Shown: positions 18,391 through 27,699 of the stretch, one piece after another
How the letters are laid out: every line of letters begins with the position of its first letter
Numbering within the stretch: the first letter of the stretch is position 1
NCBI RefSeq assembly: GCF_018271975.1
Contig: NZ_JAGUCN010000008.1
Coordinates: 124,001 to 188,000, forward strand
Direction of reading: 5' to 3'
Origin: Carboxylicivirga mesophila
GTDB taxonomy: Bacteria > Bacteroidota > Bacteroidia > Bacteroidales > Marinilabiliaceae
DNA length: 64,000 nucleotides
Position numbers and translations under genes: made by a program
The notes under the pieces: model-generated
Database searches by the model: none
What the model saw: the letters and a program-made list of their open reading frames with translations, nothing else
Told to the model about the DNA's origin: nothing

Positions 18391-21105
18391 ATGAGCAATA
18401 AACGCGTTTATACCTTTGGTAACGGACAAGCTGAGGGTAAAGCTGATATGAGAAATCTACTTGGTGGTAAAGGGGCTAACCTTGCTGAAATGAATCTTAT
18501 CGGGGTTCCGGTACCAGCTGGTTTTACCATTACTACTGAGGTATGTACAGAGTACAATCAAAAAGGAAAAGAAGCTGTTGTTGAATTAATGAGAGCTGAA
18601 GTAGAAGCAGGTGTTGCGGCTACAGAAAAAGTAATGAATGCTAAATTTGGTTCTACAGGTGAGGCTTTCCCATTGTTATTGTCTGTTCGTTCAGGTGCGC
18701 GTGCCTCTATGCCAGGTATGATGAACACAGTTCTAAACCTTGGTATGAACGATGATGCAGTAAAAATTGTTGCTGAGAAATCAGGAAACGAGAAATTTGC
18801 ATACGACTCATACCGTCGTTTCATCCACATGTATGGCGATGTGGTAATGGGTGTTGAGGCCGAAGAAGGCGAGCACAACCCATTCGAAGTTGTATTAGAT
18901 GAGTTAAAAGAAGCAAGAGGATATAAATTAGATACGGAATTAACCGCTGGAGACCTTAAAGAGCTTGTAGAAAAGTATAAGGCAGTTGTTCGTAAGCATG
19001 CTGGTGTTGATTTTCCAACAAACCCTTGGGATCAGCTATGGGGTGCAGTTTGCGCCGTTTTTGATTCTTGGAATACTGAGCGTGCGATTCTTTACCGTCG
19101 TATGGAGCAGATTCCTGACGAGTGGGGAACAGCTGTAAACGTACAGGCAATGGTATACGGTAACATGGGCGAGACTTCTGCAACAGGTGTATGTTTCTCT
19201 CGTGATGCGGCTACTGGTGAAGACTTATTCAACGGTGAGTACCTAATCAATGCTCAGGGTGAAGACGTTGTTGCTGGAGTACGTACACCTCTTGAAATTA
19301 CAAAAATTGGTTCTCAGCGTTGGGCAGAGCGTAACGGTACTTCAGAAGAAGAACGTCAGAAAAACTTCTTGTCTATGGAAGAAGCTATGCCTGAGCTTTA
19401 TGCTGAACTAAATGAGGTGCAGCAAAAGCTTGAAGATCACTACAGTGATATGCAGGATATGGAGTTCACTGTTCAGGATGGTAAGCTTTGGATGTTGCAA
19501 ACTCGTAGTGGTAAGCGTACAGGTGCTGCCATGGTTAAGATGGCTATCGATATGTTGGAAGAAGGTCGTATCGATGAGAAAACAGCGATCTTACGTCAGG
19601 AGCCAAATAAACTGGATGAGTTATTACACCCCGTATTCGATCAGGCTGCTTTAGATGCTGCTAAAGAATTATCTAAAGGTCTGCCTGCATCTCCTGGTGC
19701 TGCAACTGGTCAGGTTGTATTCTCGGCCGAAGCTGCTGAAAAATGGGCTGCCGATGGTAAGAAAGTAATCCTTGTTCGTCGAGAAACATCTCCTGAAGAT
19801 TTAAAAGGTATGTACGCTGCTGAAGGTATCTTAACTGAGCGTGGTGGTATGACGTCTCACGCTGCTGTTGTAGCTCGTGGTATGGGTAAATGTTGTATTT
19901 CTTCTGCTGCAGGCTTAACTGTAACAGGCTCATCAATGTCTATCAATGGTGTTGAATATAAAGAAGGTGACTTTATTTCATTGAACGGTACAACTGGTAT
20001 TGTTTATGAAGGTAAAGTAGCTACTATCACGCCTTCATTAGACGGTGACTTCGGTAAGATGATGGATTTAGCTGAGAAGAATACACGTATGTACGTTCGT
20101 ACAAACGCTGATTCTCCAGCTGATGCACAAACTGCTCGTGAGTTTGGTGCTAAGGGTATTGGTCTTTGTCGTACAGAGCACATGTTCTTCGAAGGCGACC
20201 GTATCTGGAAAATGCGTGAAATGATCTTGGCTGAAACAGTTGAAGGTCGTGAAGAAGCTTTAGCTAAGTTATTACCTATCCAGCGTGAAGATTTCTACGG
20301 TATTCTGAAAGCGATGGACGGATTTGGTGTAACTATTCGTTTACTGGATCCTCCATTACATGAGTTTACTCCTAACGATTTGGAATCTCAAAAAGAGATG
20401 GCTGAGAAATTGGGTGTTGATGTAAAAGTTGTTACTGAGAAAGTAGAAGGCTTACACGAATTCAACCCAATGTTAGGTCACCGTGGTTGTCGTTTAGGTA
20501 ATACTTATCCTGAAATCACTGTAATGCAGGCGCGCGCTATCATCGAAGCTGCTTGTGATTTGAAGAAAGAAGGTTTAGATCCTAAGCCTGAAATTATGGT
20601 GCCTTTAATTGGTACTGTAAAAGAGCTTAAGATGCAGGAAGAGTTGATTCGTTCAACTGCTGCTAAAGTATTCGAAGAGAAAGGAATTGAAGTTGACTAC
20701 ATGGTAGGTACAATGATTGAGATTCCTCGTGCTGCATTAACTGCTAACGAAGTAGCTGAAGTAGCAGAATTCTTCTCATTCGGTACAAATGACTTGACTC
20801 AGATGACTTTCGGATACTCTCGTGATGATGCTGGTAAATTCTTACCTATCTACATCGAAAAAGGTATCCTGAAGCAAGATCCATTCCAGGCGCTTGACCA
20901 AACAGGTGTAGGTCAGTTAGTGGAAATGGGTTGTCAGAAAGGTCGTTCAACTCGTTCAGATCTTAAGCTTGGTATCTGTGGTGAGCACGGTGGAGAACCA
21001 TCATCAGTGGAGTTCTGTCACCGCACAGGTTTAGACTATGTGTCATGTTCGCCTTTCCGTGTGCCTATTGCACGTTTGGCTGCAGCACAAGCTAACCTTC
21101 GTTAA
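18391..21105 (+). CDS. ppdK: Pyruvate, phosphate dikinase
   Basis: Reversibly interconverts pyruvate, ATP and phosphate with phosphoenolpyruvate, AMP and pyrophosphate. In fermenting Bacteroidota it serves glycolysis or gluconeogenesis. The 904 residues cover the N-terminal ATP-grasp nucleotide domain (with SVRSGARASMPGMMNTVLNLG), the swivelling phosphohistidine domain (GGMTSHAAVVARGMG, phosphorylated His) and the C-terminal PEP/pyruvate barrel (GICGEHGGEPSS with the catalytic Cys, ending SPFRVPIARLAAAQ). Length is as expected for the bacterial enzyme. Codon use is strongly biased, like nifJ. It is monocistronic, with terminators on both sides. Confidence 0.98.
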   Translation: MSNKRVYTFGNGQAEGKADMRNLLGGKGANLAEMNLIGVPVPAGFTITTEVCTEYNQKGKEAVVELMRAEVEAGVAATEKVMNAKFGSTGEAFPLLLSVRSGARASMPGMMNTVLNLGMNDDAVKIVAEKSGNEKFAYDSYRRFIHMYGDVVMGVEAEEGEHNPFEVVLDELKEARGYKLDTELTAGDLKELVEKYKAVVRKHAGVDFPTNPWDQLWGAVCAVFDSWNTERAILYRRMEQIPDEWGTAVNVQAMVYGNMGETSATGVCFSRDAATGEDLFNGEYLINAQGEDVVAGVRTPLEITKIGSQRWAERNGTSEEERQKNFLSMEEAMPELYAELNEVQQKLEDHYSDMQDMEFTVQDGKLWMLQTRSGKRTGAAMVKMAIDMLEEGRIDEKTAILRQEPNKLDELLHPVFDQAALDAAKELSKGLPASPGAATGQVVFSAEAAEKWAADGKKVILVRRETSPEDLKGMYAAEGILTERGGMTSHAAVVARGMGKCCISSAAGLTVTGSSMSINGVEYKEGDFISLNGTTGIVYEGKVATITPSLDGDFGKMMDLAEKNTRMYVRTNADSPADAQTAREFGAKGIGLCRTEHMFFEGDRIWKMREMILAETVEGREEALAKLLPIQREDFYGILKAMDGFGVTIRLLDPPLHEFTPNDLESQKEMAEKLGVDVKVVTEKVEGLHEFNPMLGHRGCRLGNTYPEITVMQARAIIEAACDLKKEGLDPKPEIMVPLIGTVKELKMQEELIRSTAAKVFEEKGIEVDYMVGTMIEIPRAALTANEVAEVAEFFSFGTNDLTQMTFGYSRDDAGKFLPIYIEKGILKQDPFQALDQTGVGQLVEMGCQKGRSTRSDLKLGICGEHGGEPSSVEFCHRTGLDYVSCSPFRVPIARLAAAQANLR

Positions 21106-21130
21106 TCATACAAAAACGAATTAATATAAG

Positions 21131-21165
21131 AAAGGTCGCTCAATACGGGCGACCTTTATTTTTTT
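21131..21165 (+). terminator. Rho-independent terminator after ppdK
   Basis: AAAGGTCGC (21131-21139) pairs with GCGACCTTT (21149-21157) around a 9-nt loop, followed by a T-rich tract to 21165. It lies 25 bp after the ppdK stop. Confidence 0.92.
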
Positions 21166-21171
21166 ATTGCA

Positions 21172-21201
21172 TTTGAATGATTAACTAATGCATTATCTTT
21201 G
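21172..21201 (+). promoter_or_regulatory. Candidate promoter of ruvX-def
   Basis: TTTG (21172-21175) and TATCTTTG (21194-21201) match the Bacteroidota -33 and -7 elements with an 18-bp spacer. The ruvX ATG is 15 bp further on, so the leader would be under 10 nt. Confidence 0.6.
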
Positions 21202-21216
21202 TAGCAAAGTATAGAA

Positions 21217-21633
21217 ATGGGCAGAATTCTGGCAATCGATTATGGTCGAAAGAAAAGTGGTGTAGCAGTAACAGATCCAATGCAAATTATAGCCAATGGG
21301 TTGACCACTGTATCATCGCACGAGCTATTTGATTTTATAGTTAAATATATGCAAGATGAAGAGGTTGAGAAAATTGTGGTGGGTTATCCGACGCAAACAA
21401 CCGGAGAGGTATCTGAGTCCATGAAGTACATTGAACCCTTTGTAAATCGATTGAAGAAGAATTTTCCGGACTTACCGGTGGAGTGGGTTGATGAGCGTTT
21501 TACTTCTAAAATAGCCTTTCAGGCCATGATTGATGGCGGATTGAAGAAGAAGGCTCGTCGGAACAAAGCTATGATCGATAAGGTGAGTGCCACCATTATT
21601 TTGCAAACCTACCTTGAACAGAAGCATATATGA
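21217..21633 (+). CDS. ruvX: Putative pre-16S rRNA nuclease / Holliday junction resolvase-like RuvX (YqgF)
   Basis: A 138-residue RNase H-fold protein, the usual length of the YqgF family. The first acidic residue is Asp8 in ILAIDYGRKKSGVAVTD; VVGYPTQTTGE and WVDERFTSK carry the other conserved positions, and a C-terminal acidic/hydroxyl segment (AMIDKVSATIILQTYLE) completes the site. The family matures the 5' end of 16S rRNA; a role in recombination was proposed earlier. It overlaps def by 4 bp (stop and start share ATGA), so the two are translated from one transcript. Confidence 0.95.
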   Translation: MGRILAIDYGRKKSGVAVTDPMQIIANGLTTVSSHELFDFIVKYMQDEEVEKIVVGYPTQTTGEVSESMKYIEPFVNRLKKNFPDLPVEWVDERFTSKIAFQAMIDGGLKKKARRNKAMIDKVSATIILQTYLEQKHI

Positions 21634-22181
21634 TTTTACCTATAGCTGTGTATGGCCACCCGGTTTTGAGGCAGGTTGCTAAGGCAGTTGGGCCTGAATA
21701 TCCCAATTTGCAACAATTTATAAAAGACTTGTGGGCCACCATGTATCGTACTGATGGGATAGGATTAGCAGCTCCTCAGGTGGCGAAATCCATAAGGATG
21801 TTCGTCATTGATTTAGATGTGTTTAAGGATGACTATCCCGAACTTAAAGGCTTTAAAAAGGTGTTTATCAATCCTCAAATTGAGTTTCCCGGTTCAAAAA
21901 AAGTGAAGCTCTCTGAAGGTTGTCTGAGCCTACCGGGCATTCATAAAAAAGTCAAGCGACCAGATAGGATTCGTATCCACTATCAGGATGAGGCTTTTAA
22001 TAATATAACAGAAGAATATAGTGGTTTTGCAGCGCGTGTAATTCAACATGAATACGACCATCTGGAAGGAAAACTATTTATCGATGAGCTCAATTGGCTG
22101 ACAAAAGCAATGTTGAAGCGGCAGCTGCTTAACCTGCAAAATGGTAAAGTAAATGCTGATTATCGCACTTTATCAGTCTAG
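21630..22181 (+). CDS. def: Peptide deformylase
   Basis: Removes the formyl group from the N-terminal methionine of new proteins. All three catalytic motifs are present: GIGLAAPQV (motif 1), EGCLSLPG (motif 2, metal-binding Cys) and QHEYDHLEGKLFID (motif 3, two metal-binding His and catalytic Glu). It has 183 residues, type I-like. The start ATG overlaps the ruvX stop. The ruvX-def pair is common in Bacteroidota genomes. Confidence 0.97.
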   Translation: MILPIAVYGHPVLRQVAKAVGPEYPNLQQFIKDLWATMYRTDGIGLAAPQVAKSIRMFVIDLDVFKDDYPELKGFKKVFINPQIEFPGSKKVKLSEGCLSLPGIHKKVKRPDRIRIHYQDEAFNNITEEYSGFAARVIQHEYDHLEGKLFIDELNWLTKAMLKRQLLNLQNGKVNADYRTLSV

Positions 22182-22319
22182 AAGCCTTTTGTCTAACTAG
22201 GCGTAACATTTATTAATCAATTACTTACTTTTATCATTAATAATCTACAGTTGGTGTAAAGAATTATTCAGGCACTAAGAATTGTGTTATCTTCATTAAC
22301 ACATTTTAACTTACTAGCC

Positions 22320-25300
22320 ATGATTAAACTTTTACACATTATTAAAGCAACAGCAGTAGTTGGTCTACTATTGCTATCAACAAGCGCGTTTGGCCAACAG
22401 CGCATTTATGTAAAAACCGGTGGTGCTGATTATACTGCCATTGTAGATCACGCTGATTGGGATGCTGCAACGCACGATTTGCAAGCAGCCATTAATGCAA
22501 TAGCAGCCGAAGAAGGAGGAGGTGAAGTTTGGGTTGCCAAAGGCATTTATTTTCCAACAGAGATATTTAATGGAGATGCATCAGATAACCGAAATAAGTC
22601 GTTTATCTTAAAAAACAATGTTAGAGTTGTTGGTGGTTTTGCCGGCACTGAAACAGAAGAAGGCCAGCGGACAAACTATACATATGATGCAGCTGAAAGT
22701 ACCTATGGAGAAAATGCTACAATTCTGGATGGCGATTTAGGTTCAGAACGCTCTTATCATGTTGTATTTCTTGGTAATCTATCTGATGCAACTGCAAAAC
22801 TGGAAGGTGTTATAATTCGTAATGGAATTGCAAATGCAGCAAGCACTGAAGTTGGTTTTGAGGATTCCAATTATTTTGGTGGAGGTATATATGCCAGAAA
22901 TGGAGGTGCTTTTGATGATTGCACCATAATTGATAATCGAGGTGGTTTAGGCGGAGGCGCTTATTGTGTGTCTGCTACCTTTAATAATTGCACCTTTGTA
23001 AATAATCGTGGATGGTACTCTTCATCTGAATACAATGGTAAAGGAGGTGGTCTTTTTGTGCATGAAGAATCGCTGGTGACTAATTGTGAATTTATTGGTA
23101 ACCTTGCCGATAACGATGGTGGAGGTATTTACTCAAGTGGGAGTGTGTTTACGAATATTACTTTCAGTGGTAATACAGCAGGCAATAATGGAGGAGCCAT
23201 CTGTACCTATGCTGATGGCGCAACTTATAATGGAGGTGTGTATACGACCTGTACCTTAACCAATAATTCAGCCGATGGTAATGGTGGTGCCATTTATGCA
23301 TTGCCAGGAGGTGGTACCTTTAATGATTTTATTATCAATGGAAACAATGCCAATAAAGGGGGCGGAGTCTATTTAAATACTGGTGCTACTCTATCAGAAT
23401 CTACCATATTTGAAAATACTGTAGTTACCTCGCATGCCGGGGTTTATAATGTGGGAGGTCTTATTGAGGGCTGTACAATAGAAAACAACAGCGGTACTGG
23501 AGTGTTTTTGGATGGAGGAGTAGCTAAAAACACAATAATCAAAGGTAACTATGGTGCCAGTACTGGAGCTGGTGTGCTTATGTCTGGGGCTGCAGAACTG
23601 AATACTTGTCACGTTTATGATAATGAGAGCGAGAGAGGTGGTGGTGTGTATGCTAATGATGGTGCATTAATCATCAACTCATTAATTAATAATAATACTG
23701 CTGAGTTAAGCGGAGGTGGATTATATATAAATGGAGTAGTTGCTGTTATTAATACAACAGTAACCCGCAACAAAGTACTTAGCGTTACAGGATTAGGACA
23801 AGGTGTTTTGTGTAATGCACCAAGCACCCCATCAGGATCTGGTGAATTTGTTAATTCAATTATATGTAGCAATGAGGGAAGTAATCCTGCAAGCACTGAG
23901 ATTGATTATGCTCCTGATGTGACTGCAACATTTCAATATACAGCTGTTGAAAGTAGTGCAAACAGTGGAGAAAGTAATGTTGAGTTAGAACCGTCTGCAG
24001 AGGTATTTGTAATGCCAACAATGTTTGCAGGTGCAGCTTCAACGCCTGAAGAAGAGGCTGAGTTTGAAACGGCGGATTGGCGATTAAATCTGTTATCACC
24101 ATGTTTCAATGGGGGTACTCCTGATATAACAGGTCTAAACCTACCGGCTAATGATTTGCATGGTAACGACAGGGTTTATAAGACACGTGTTGATATGGGT
24201 GCAATTGAAAACGTTTATTATGATGTGACAATAGCGTACACTGGTTTGGGGGCAACTTCTCCTGCAACTGATTTATCAGTTTTGCCAGGTGATGATTTAG
24301 AGATTATTATGACCCCGGTTGAAGGGAACGGAGTTTCTGATGTAGTTGTAAATAGCGAAAGTGTTTACGACCAAATGATTGACAAAGGTGATGGAACATT
24401 CAGTTATACTATTAGTGCCATTGGGGAAGATAAGGCTGTTAATGTAACATTCTTGCCTTATTATACAGTGACTGCTACGGCTGGAGATGGTGGTAGTATT
24501 TCTCCGTTAACATCGGTTATTCTTGAAGGAAGAAGTAGTGATGAATTCACTATCACGCCTGAAGCCGGATATAAATTAACATCCTTGCTATTGGATGGAG
24601 AGGAAGTGCAATGGGAAGACAATGCAGGTGTTTTAACTTATACAGTACCTGCAGTTACAGCTGATGCATCTTTAGTTGCAGCCTTCACTCAGTACTATAC
24701 TGTAACAGCGACAGCTGGTGTAGGAGGAGCCATAACGCCACCTACTTCAGAAGTTTTAATTAATGAAAATAGTGATGAGTTTACCATAACACCTGATGCT
24801 GGTTATAAACTTACATCATTGCAGCTAGATGGTGAAGAGGTTGAGTGGCAAGATAATGCAGGTGTTTTAACTTATACCGTTTCTACGGTTACAGCAGATG
24901 CATCTTTGGTTGCAGCGTTTACACAATACTTTACTGTATCAGTCACAGCAGGCGTAGGAGGTGCTATAACACCAGCTAGTTCAGAAGTTCTTATTAATGA
25001 AGACAGCGAGGAGTTTACCATTACTCCTGATGCAGGATATAAATTAACATCCTTACAGTTAGGTGGAGAGGAAGTGCAATGGGAAGACAACGCAGGTGTT
25101 TTAACATATACGGTAACCACTGTTACAACTGATGTATCTTTAGTTGCAGCGTTTACACAATACTATACAGTAACTGCCACAGCAGGCACTGGAGGTACTA
25201 TAACACCAGCCAGCTCAGAAGTTCTTATCAATGAAGATAGTGACGAATTTACCATTACGCCTGAGGCTGGATATAAATTAACGTCCTTACTGTTAGACGG

Positions 25301-25883
25301 AGAGGAAGTGCAATGGGAAGACAATGCAGGTGTTTTAACTTATACGGTTTCTGCGGTTGCAGCTGATGCATCTTTAGTTGCAGCCTTCACACAATACTTT
25401 ACTGTAACGGTAAATGCCAATGATGGCGGTGCAGTAGAAAGTGAGGGTGCTAATGAATTGTATATCAATGGATTTTTTAATATTGTAATAACACCTGACC
25501 AAGGATATACAATTACCTCAGTAACCATTAATGATGGTGTTAATGTGGTTGATGAGTTAACCGAAGATAATGGTGTGTATTCTATGCAACTGACCGATAT
25601 AGCTGAAGACAAAAATGTTGTGGTCACTTTTGAACTGGCGAATTCGATTTCGAAGAACAGTGCTGCAAAGCATCGGGTATATCCGACAGTTACCAACGGA
25701 TTAGTTAATGTCGAAGGTGACTATGAACGTATAGAGATCGTTAGTTTAACAGGCAACATAGTTAAGCAGTTAAAGAACGATACTGGCGGTCAGCTTGAAT
25801 TGTATGATTTAAGTCCGGGCACTTATATTGTGGTTATTCACTCTAAATCCGGGCGAACGTTATCAAAAATCATTAAAAAATAA
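22320..25883 (+). CDS. T9SS-exported beta-helix protein with InlB-type repeats
   Basis: A large secreted or surface protein of 1187 residues. I place the start at ATG 22320 rather than the upstream in-frame GTG at 22284, because it begins directly with a signal peptide (MIKLLHIIKA to TSAFGQQ). A right-handed beta-helix region (about 25-640) has many NGGGIY/GNGGAIY-type turns, as in polymorphic outer-membrane and pectate-lyase-like proteins. It is followed by a divergent repeat, four regular 78-residue InlB B-type repeats and a fifth divergent one. The last 80 residues form a type A T9SS sorting domain (YPTVTNGLVNVEG, LYDLSPGTYIVVI, ending SKIIKK). No catalytic motif is obvious; adhesion or glycan binding is a guess. 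It directly precedes the polysaccharide locus but has its own terminator. Confidence 0.85.
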   Translation: MIKLLHIIKATAVVGLLLLSTSAFGQQRIYVKTGGADYTAIVDHADWDAATHDLQAAINAIAAEEGGGEVWVAKGIYFPTEIFNGDASDNRNKSFILKNNVRVVGGFAGTETEEGQRTNYTYDAAESTYGENATILDGDLGSERSYHVVFLGNLSDATAKLEGVIIRNGIANAASTEVGFEDSNYFGGGIYARNGGAFDDCTIIDNRGGLGGGAYCVSATFNNCTFVNNRGWYSSSEYNGKGGGLFVHEESLVTNCEFIGNLADNDGGGIYSSGSVFTNITFSGNTAGNNGGAICTYADGATYNGGVYTTCTLTNNSADGNGGAIYALPGGGTFNDFIINGNNANKGGGVYLNTGATLSESTIFENTVVTSHAGVYNVGGLIEGCTIENNSGTGVFLDGGVAKNTIIKGNYGASTGAGVLMSGAAELNTCHVYDNESERGGGVYANDGALIINSLINNNTAELSGGGLYINGVVAVINTTVTRNKVLSVTGLGQGVLCNAPSTPSGSGEFVNSIICSNEGSNPASTEIDYAPDVTATFQYTAVESSANSGESNVELEPSAEVFVMPTMFAGAASTPEEEAEFETADWRLNLLSPCFNGGTPDITGLNLPANDLHGNDRVYKTRVDMGAIENVYYDVTIAYTGLGATSPATDLSVLPGDDLEIIMTPVEGNGVSDVVVNSESVYDQMIDKGDGTFSYTISAIGEDKAVNVTFLPYYTVTATAGDGGSISPLTSVILEGRSSDEFTITPEAGYKLTSLLLDGEEVQWEDNAGVLTYTVPAVTADASLVAAFTQYYTVTATAGVGGAITPPTSEVLINENSDEFTITPDAGYKLTSLQLDGEEVEWQDNAGVLTYTVSTVTADASLVAAFTQYFTVSVTAGVGGAITPASSEVLINEDSEEFTITPDAGYKLTSLQLGGEEVQWEDNAGVLTYTVTTVTTDVSLVAAFTQYYTVTATAGTGGTITPASSEVLINEDSDEFTITPEAGYKLTSLLLDGEEVQWEDNAGVLTYTVSAVAADASLVAAFTQYFTVTVNANDGGAVESEGANELYINGFFNIVITPDQGYTITSVTINDGVNVVDELTEDNGVYSMQLTDIAEDKNVVVTFELANSISKNSAAKHRVYPTVTNGLVNVEGDYERIEIVSLTGNIVKQLKNDTGGQLELYDLSPGTYIVVIHSKSGRTLSKIIKK
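24459..25394 (+). repeat. Four tandem 234-bp coding repeats
   Basis: Units start at 24459, 24693, 24927 and 25161, each exactly 78 codons. They begin YYTVTATAG or YFTVSVTAG and end SLVAAFTQ. The protein units differ at few positions and the DNA stays similar enough that long antisense frames remain open through them. The identity suggests recent duplication or gene conversion within the gene. Confidence 0.9.
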
Positions 25884-25892
25884 AGTTTAGCG

Positions 25893-25920
25893 ATGAGGGG
25901 GTTATCCCCTCATTGTGTTT
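25893..25920 (+). terminator. Hairpin terminator between the T9SS gene and the polysaccharide locus
   Basis: ATGAGGGG (25893-25900) pairs with CCCCTCAT (25906-25913) around a 5-nt loop and is followed by TGTGTTTT. The T run is interrupted. It ends 13 bp before the first glycosyltransferase start, so it marks the left edge of the locus. Confidence 0.75.
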
Positions 25921-25932
25921 TACTATTAAAAT

Positions 25933-27012
25933 ATGAAGGTAGCTTTATTGATCCGTACTCTTCTATCAGGTGGGGCAGAGAAGCAATGTGTAATTCTGGC
26001 TGAAGTATTGGCTCCTTTACATGATGTTATCGTAATCGTGCAAAATGGGGAGCAAATAAATTCGCATTTCAGGGAGCGGCTGGAACAGGTTGATGTACCG
26101 GTTTATCGTTTGGACTACGCCCGTTGGCACAACAAATTAATGAAGCTAAATGGTATTGTTAAGGCTGAAAAGGTTGATATAATGTTCTCTTACCTGACCA
26201 GTGATAATATTTTGGCCGGAGGCGTTCGAATGCTTAACAAACGGCTTAAAGTAGTTGGGGGCATAAGGAATTGTAAGATGGATAAAGGACGGTTTATGGT
26301 GAATAAACTGTTAAGTCGATACCTGCATGATAGGACTGTATTTAATAATCATTCAGGTTATCAGGAATTTATTCAAAGAGGATTTAAACCAGTTAAGTGC
26401 CAGGTTATCAGTAATAGTATTGATGACCTTAATGAGACCTTCATTGAGCGAAGCAGTAACCTGAGAGTTAATGTATTGTCGGTTTGCAGATTTATTGAAC
26501 AAAAAGACCTGCCAACCGCTTTAAATGTTATTAAGCAACTGGTTGAAAAGGAGGAGATTCCGATAAAATACATTTTGGTTGGTTATGGTGAACTGGAGCA
26601 GTACCTAAGAGAATTAATAATTGAAATGAAATTGTCAGATTGTGTTGAGATGGTTATTAAACCTGATAACTTACAAGATTATTATAAGATGGCTGATGTT
26701 TATTTGTGCACGTCCTTATTTGAGGGAACTTCCAACTCAATCATGGAGGCCTTGAGCTTTAACTTGCCAGTTGTAACAACCAATGTTGGAGATAACAATC
26801 AGCTCGTTGTAGAAGGAGAAAATGGTATGGTACTGGAAGTAGGTGATGTCGATGGTATGGTTAATCATTTAAAGCGTTTATGTACCAATGGTCAGTTACG
26901 AAAAGACTATGGTGCGAGGTCAAAAGAGATATTGACAGAGAAGTTTTCACGTTCTAGGTTTGAAGAAAATTATCAAATACTAATTAATGCATTAAATGAG
27001 GATGAGCGATGA
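25933..27012 (+). CDS. Glycosyltransferase family 4 (GT-B)
   Basis: A 359-residue retaining GT-B enzyme. The N-terminal acceptor-side loop is LIRTLLSGGAEKQCVILAE. The C-terminal nucleotide-sugar site has YLCTSLFEGTSNSIMEALS with the E-x7-E pattern, followed by LPVVTTNVGDN. It probably transfers a hexose or amino sugar from a nucleotide donor to the lipid-linked repeat unit at the cytoplasmic face. It is the first gene of the polysaccharide locus and overlaps the next by 4 bp. Donor and acceptor are unknown. Confidence 0.9.
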   Translation: MKVALLIRTLLSGGAEKQCVILAEVLAPLHDVIVIVQNGEQINSHFRERLEQVDVPVYRLDYARWHNKLMKLNGIVKAEKVDIMFSYLTSDNILAGGVRMLNKRLKVVGGIRNCKMDKGRFMVNKLLSRYLHDRTVFNNHSGYQEFIQRGFKPVKCQVISNSIDDLNETFIERSSNLRVNVLSVCRFIEQKDLPTALNVIKQLVEKEEIPIKYILVGYGELEQYLRELIIEMKLSDCVEMVIKPDNLQDYYKMADVYLCTSLFEGTSNSIMEALSFNLPVVTTNVGDNNQLVVEGENGMVLEVGDVDGMVNHLKRLCTNGQLRKDYGARSKEILTEKFSRSRFEENYQILINALNEDER

Positions 27013-27686
27013 AAAAGGTGGCTTTATTGCAATCAAACTATATACCCTGGAAGGGTTATTTTAGTATTATTGCCAATGTTGATATGTTTGTGTTTCATGA
27101 TGATTTACAGTATACTAAGCAGGATTGGCGTAATAGAAATAAAATAAAAACAGATAAGGGACTTGAGTGGCTTACTATCCCTTGTGGGAGCAATGAGCAT
27201 ATCAATATTTGTGATGTTCAACTTAAAGATAAAGGTTGGCAAAAGAAGCACTGGAATAAGATATATCAGCACTATCGTAAAGCTAAATTTTTTAAGGATT
27301 ATCAAGGTTTTTTTGAGGAAATATACCTGGGTACTAAGTGGGATACGTTATCTGATATGAATCAAATGGTAATAAAGCGCATTTCCAATGAGTTATTGGG
27401 ACTTAATGCCCAATTTGATGATACCCGAAAGTACAAGCTGGAAGCCACAAAGTCAGATAGGGTTATTGAGCTTTTAAGAAAGGTTGAAGCAACTGACTAT
27501 TATTCAGGACCTGCGGCAAAGTCATATCTTGATGTAGATAAGTGTCAGCAGCATAATATTAATGTGCATTGGATGGATTACTCTAATTATAAGGTGTATC
27601 CGCAACTTTATAATGGATTTGAACATGCCGTTTCAATAATTGATCTGGTATTTAATGTTGGCCCGGATGCCCGAAAATACTTATAA
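27009..27686 (+). CDS. WbqC-like family protein
   Basis: A 225-residue cytoplasmic protein with the WbqC signature: it starts MKKVALLQSNYIPWKGYF, then VFHDDLQYTKQDWRNRN and a KSDRVIELLRKV to YYSGPAAKSYLD segment. Members occur in O-antigen, capsule and glycan loci and are often annotated as WbqC; the biochemical role is not firmly known, though roles in amino-sugar or acyl transfer have been suggested by context. Translation is coupled to the GT4 gene by a 4-bp overlap. Confidence 0.88.
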   Translation: MKKVALLQSNYIPWKGYFSIIANVDMFVFHDDLQYTKQDWRNRNKIKTDKGLEWLTIPCGSNEHINICDVQLKDKGWQKKHWNKIYQHYRKAKFFKDYQGFFEEIYLGTKWDTLSDMNQMVIKRISNELLGLNAQFDDTRKYKLEATKSDRVIELLRKVEATDYYSGPAAKSYLDVDKCQQHNINVHWMDYSNYKVYPQLYNGFEHAVSIIDLVFNVGPDARKYL

Positions 27687-27699
27687 AATCTCTTAAGTT

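Noticed and set aside
25340-25696. Antisense ORF in the repeat region of the T9SS gene
   Set aside because: It is a mirror of the repeated coding frame; a similar shadow occurs at 24872-25120 for the same reason.
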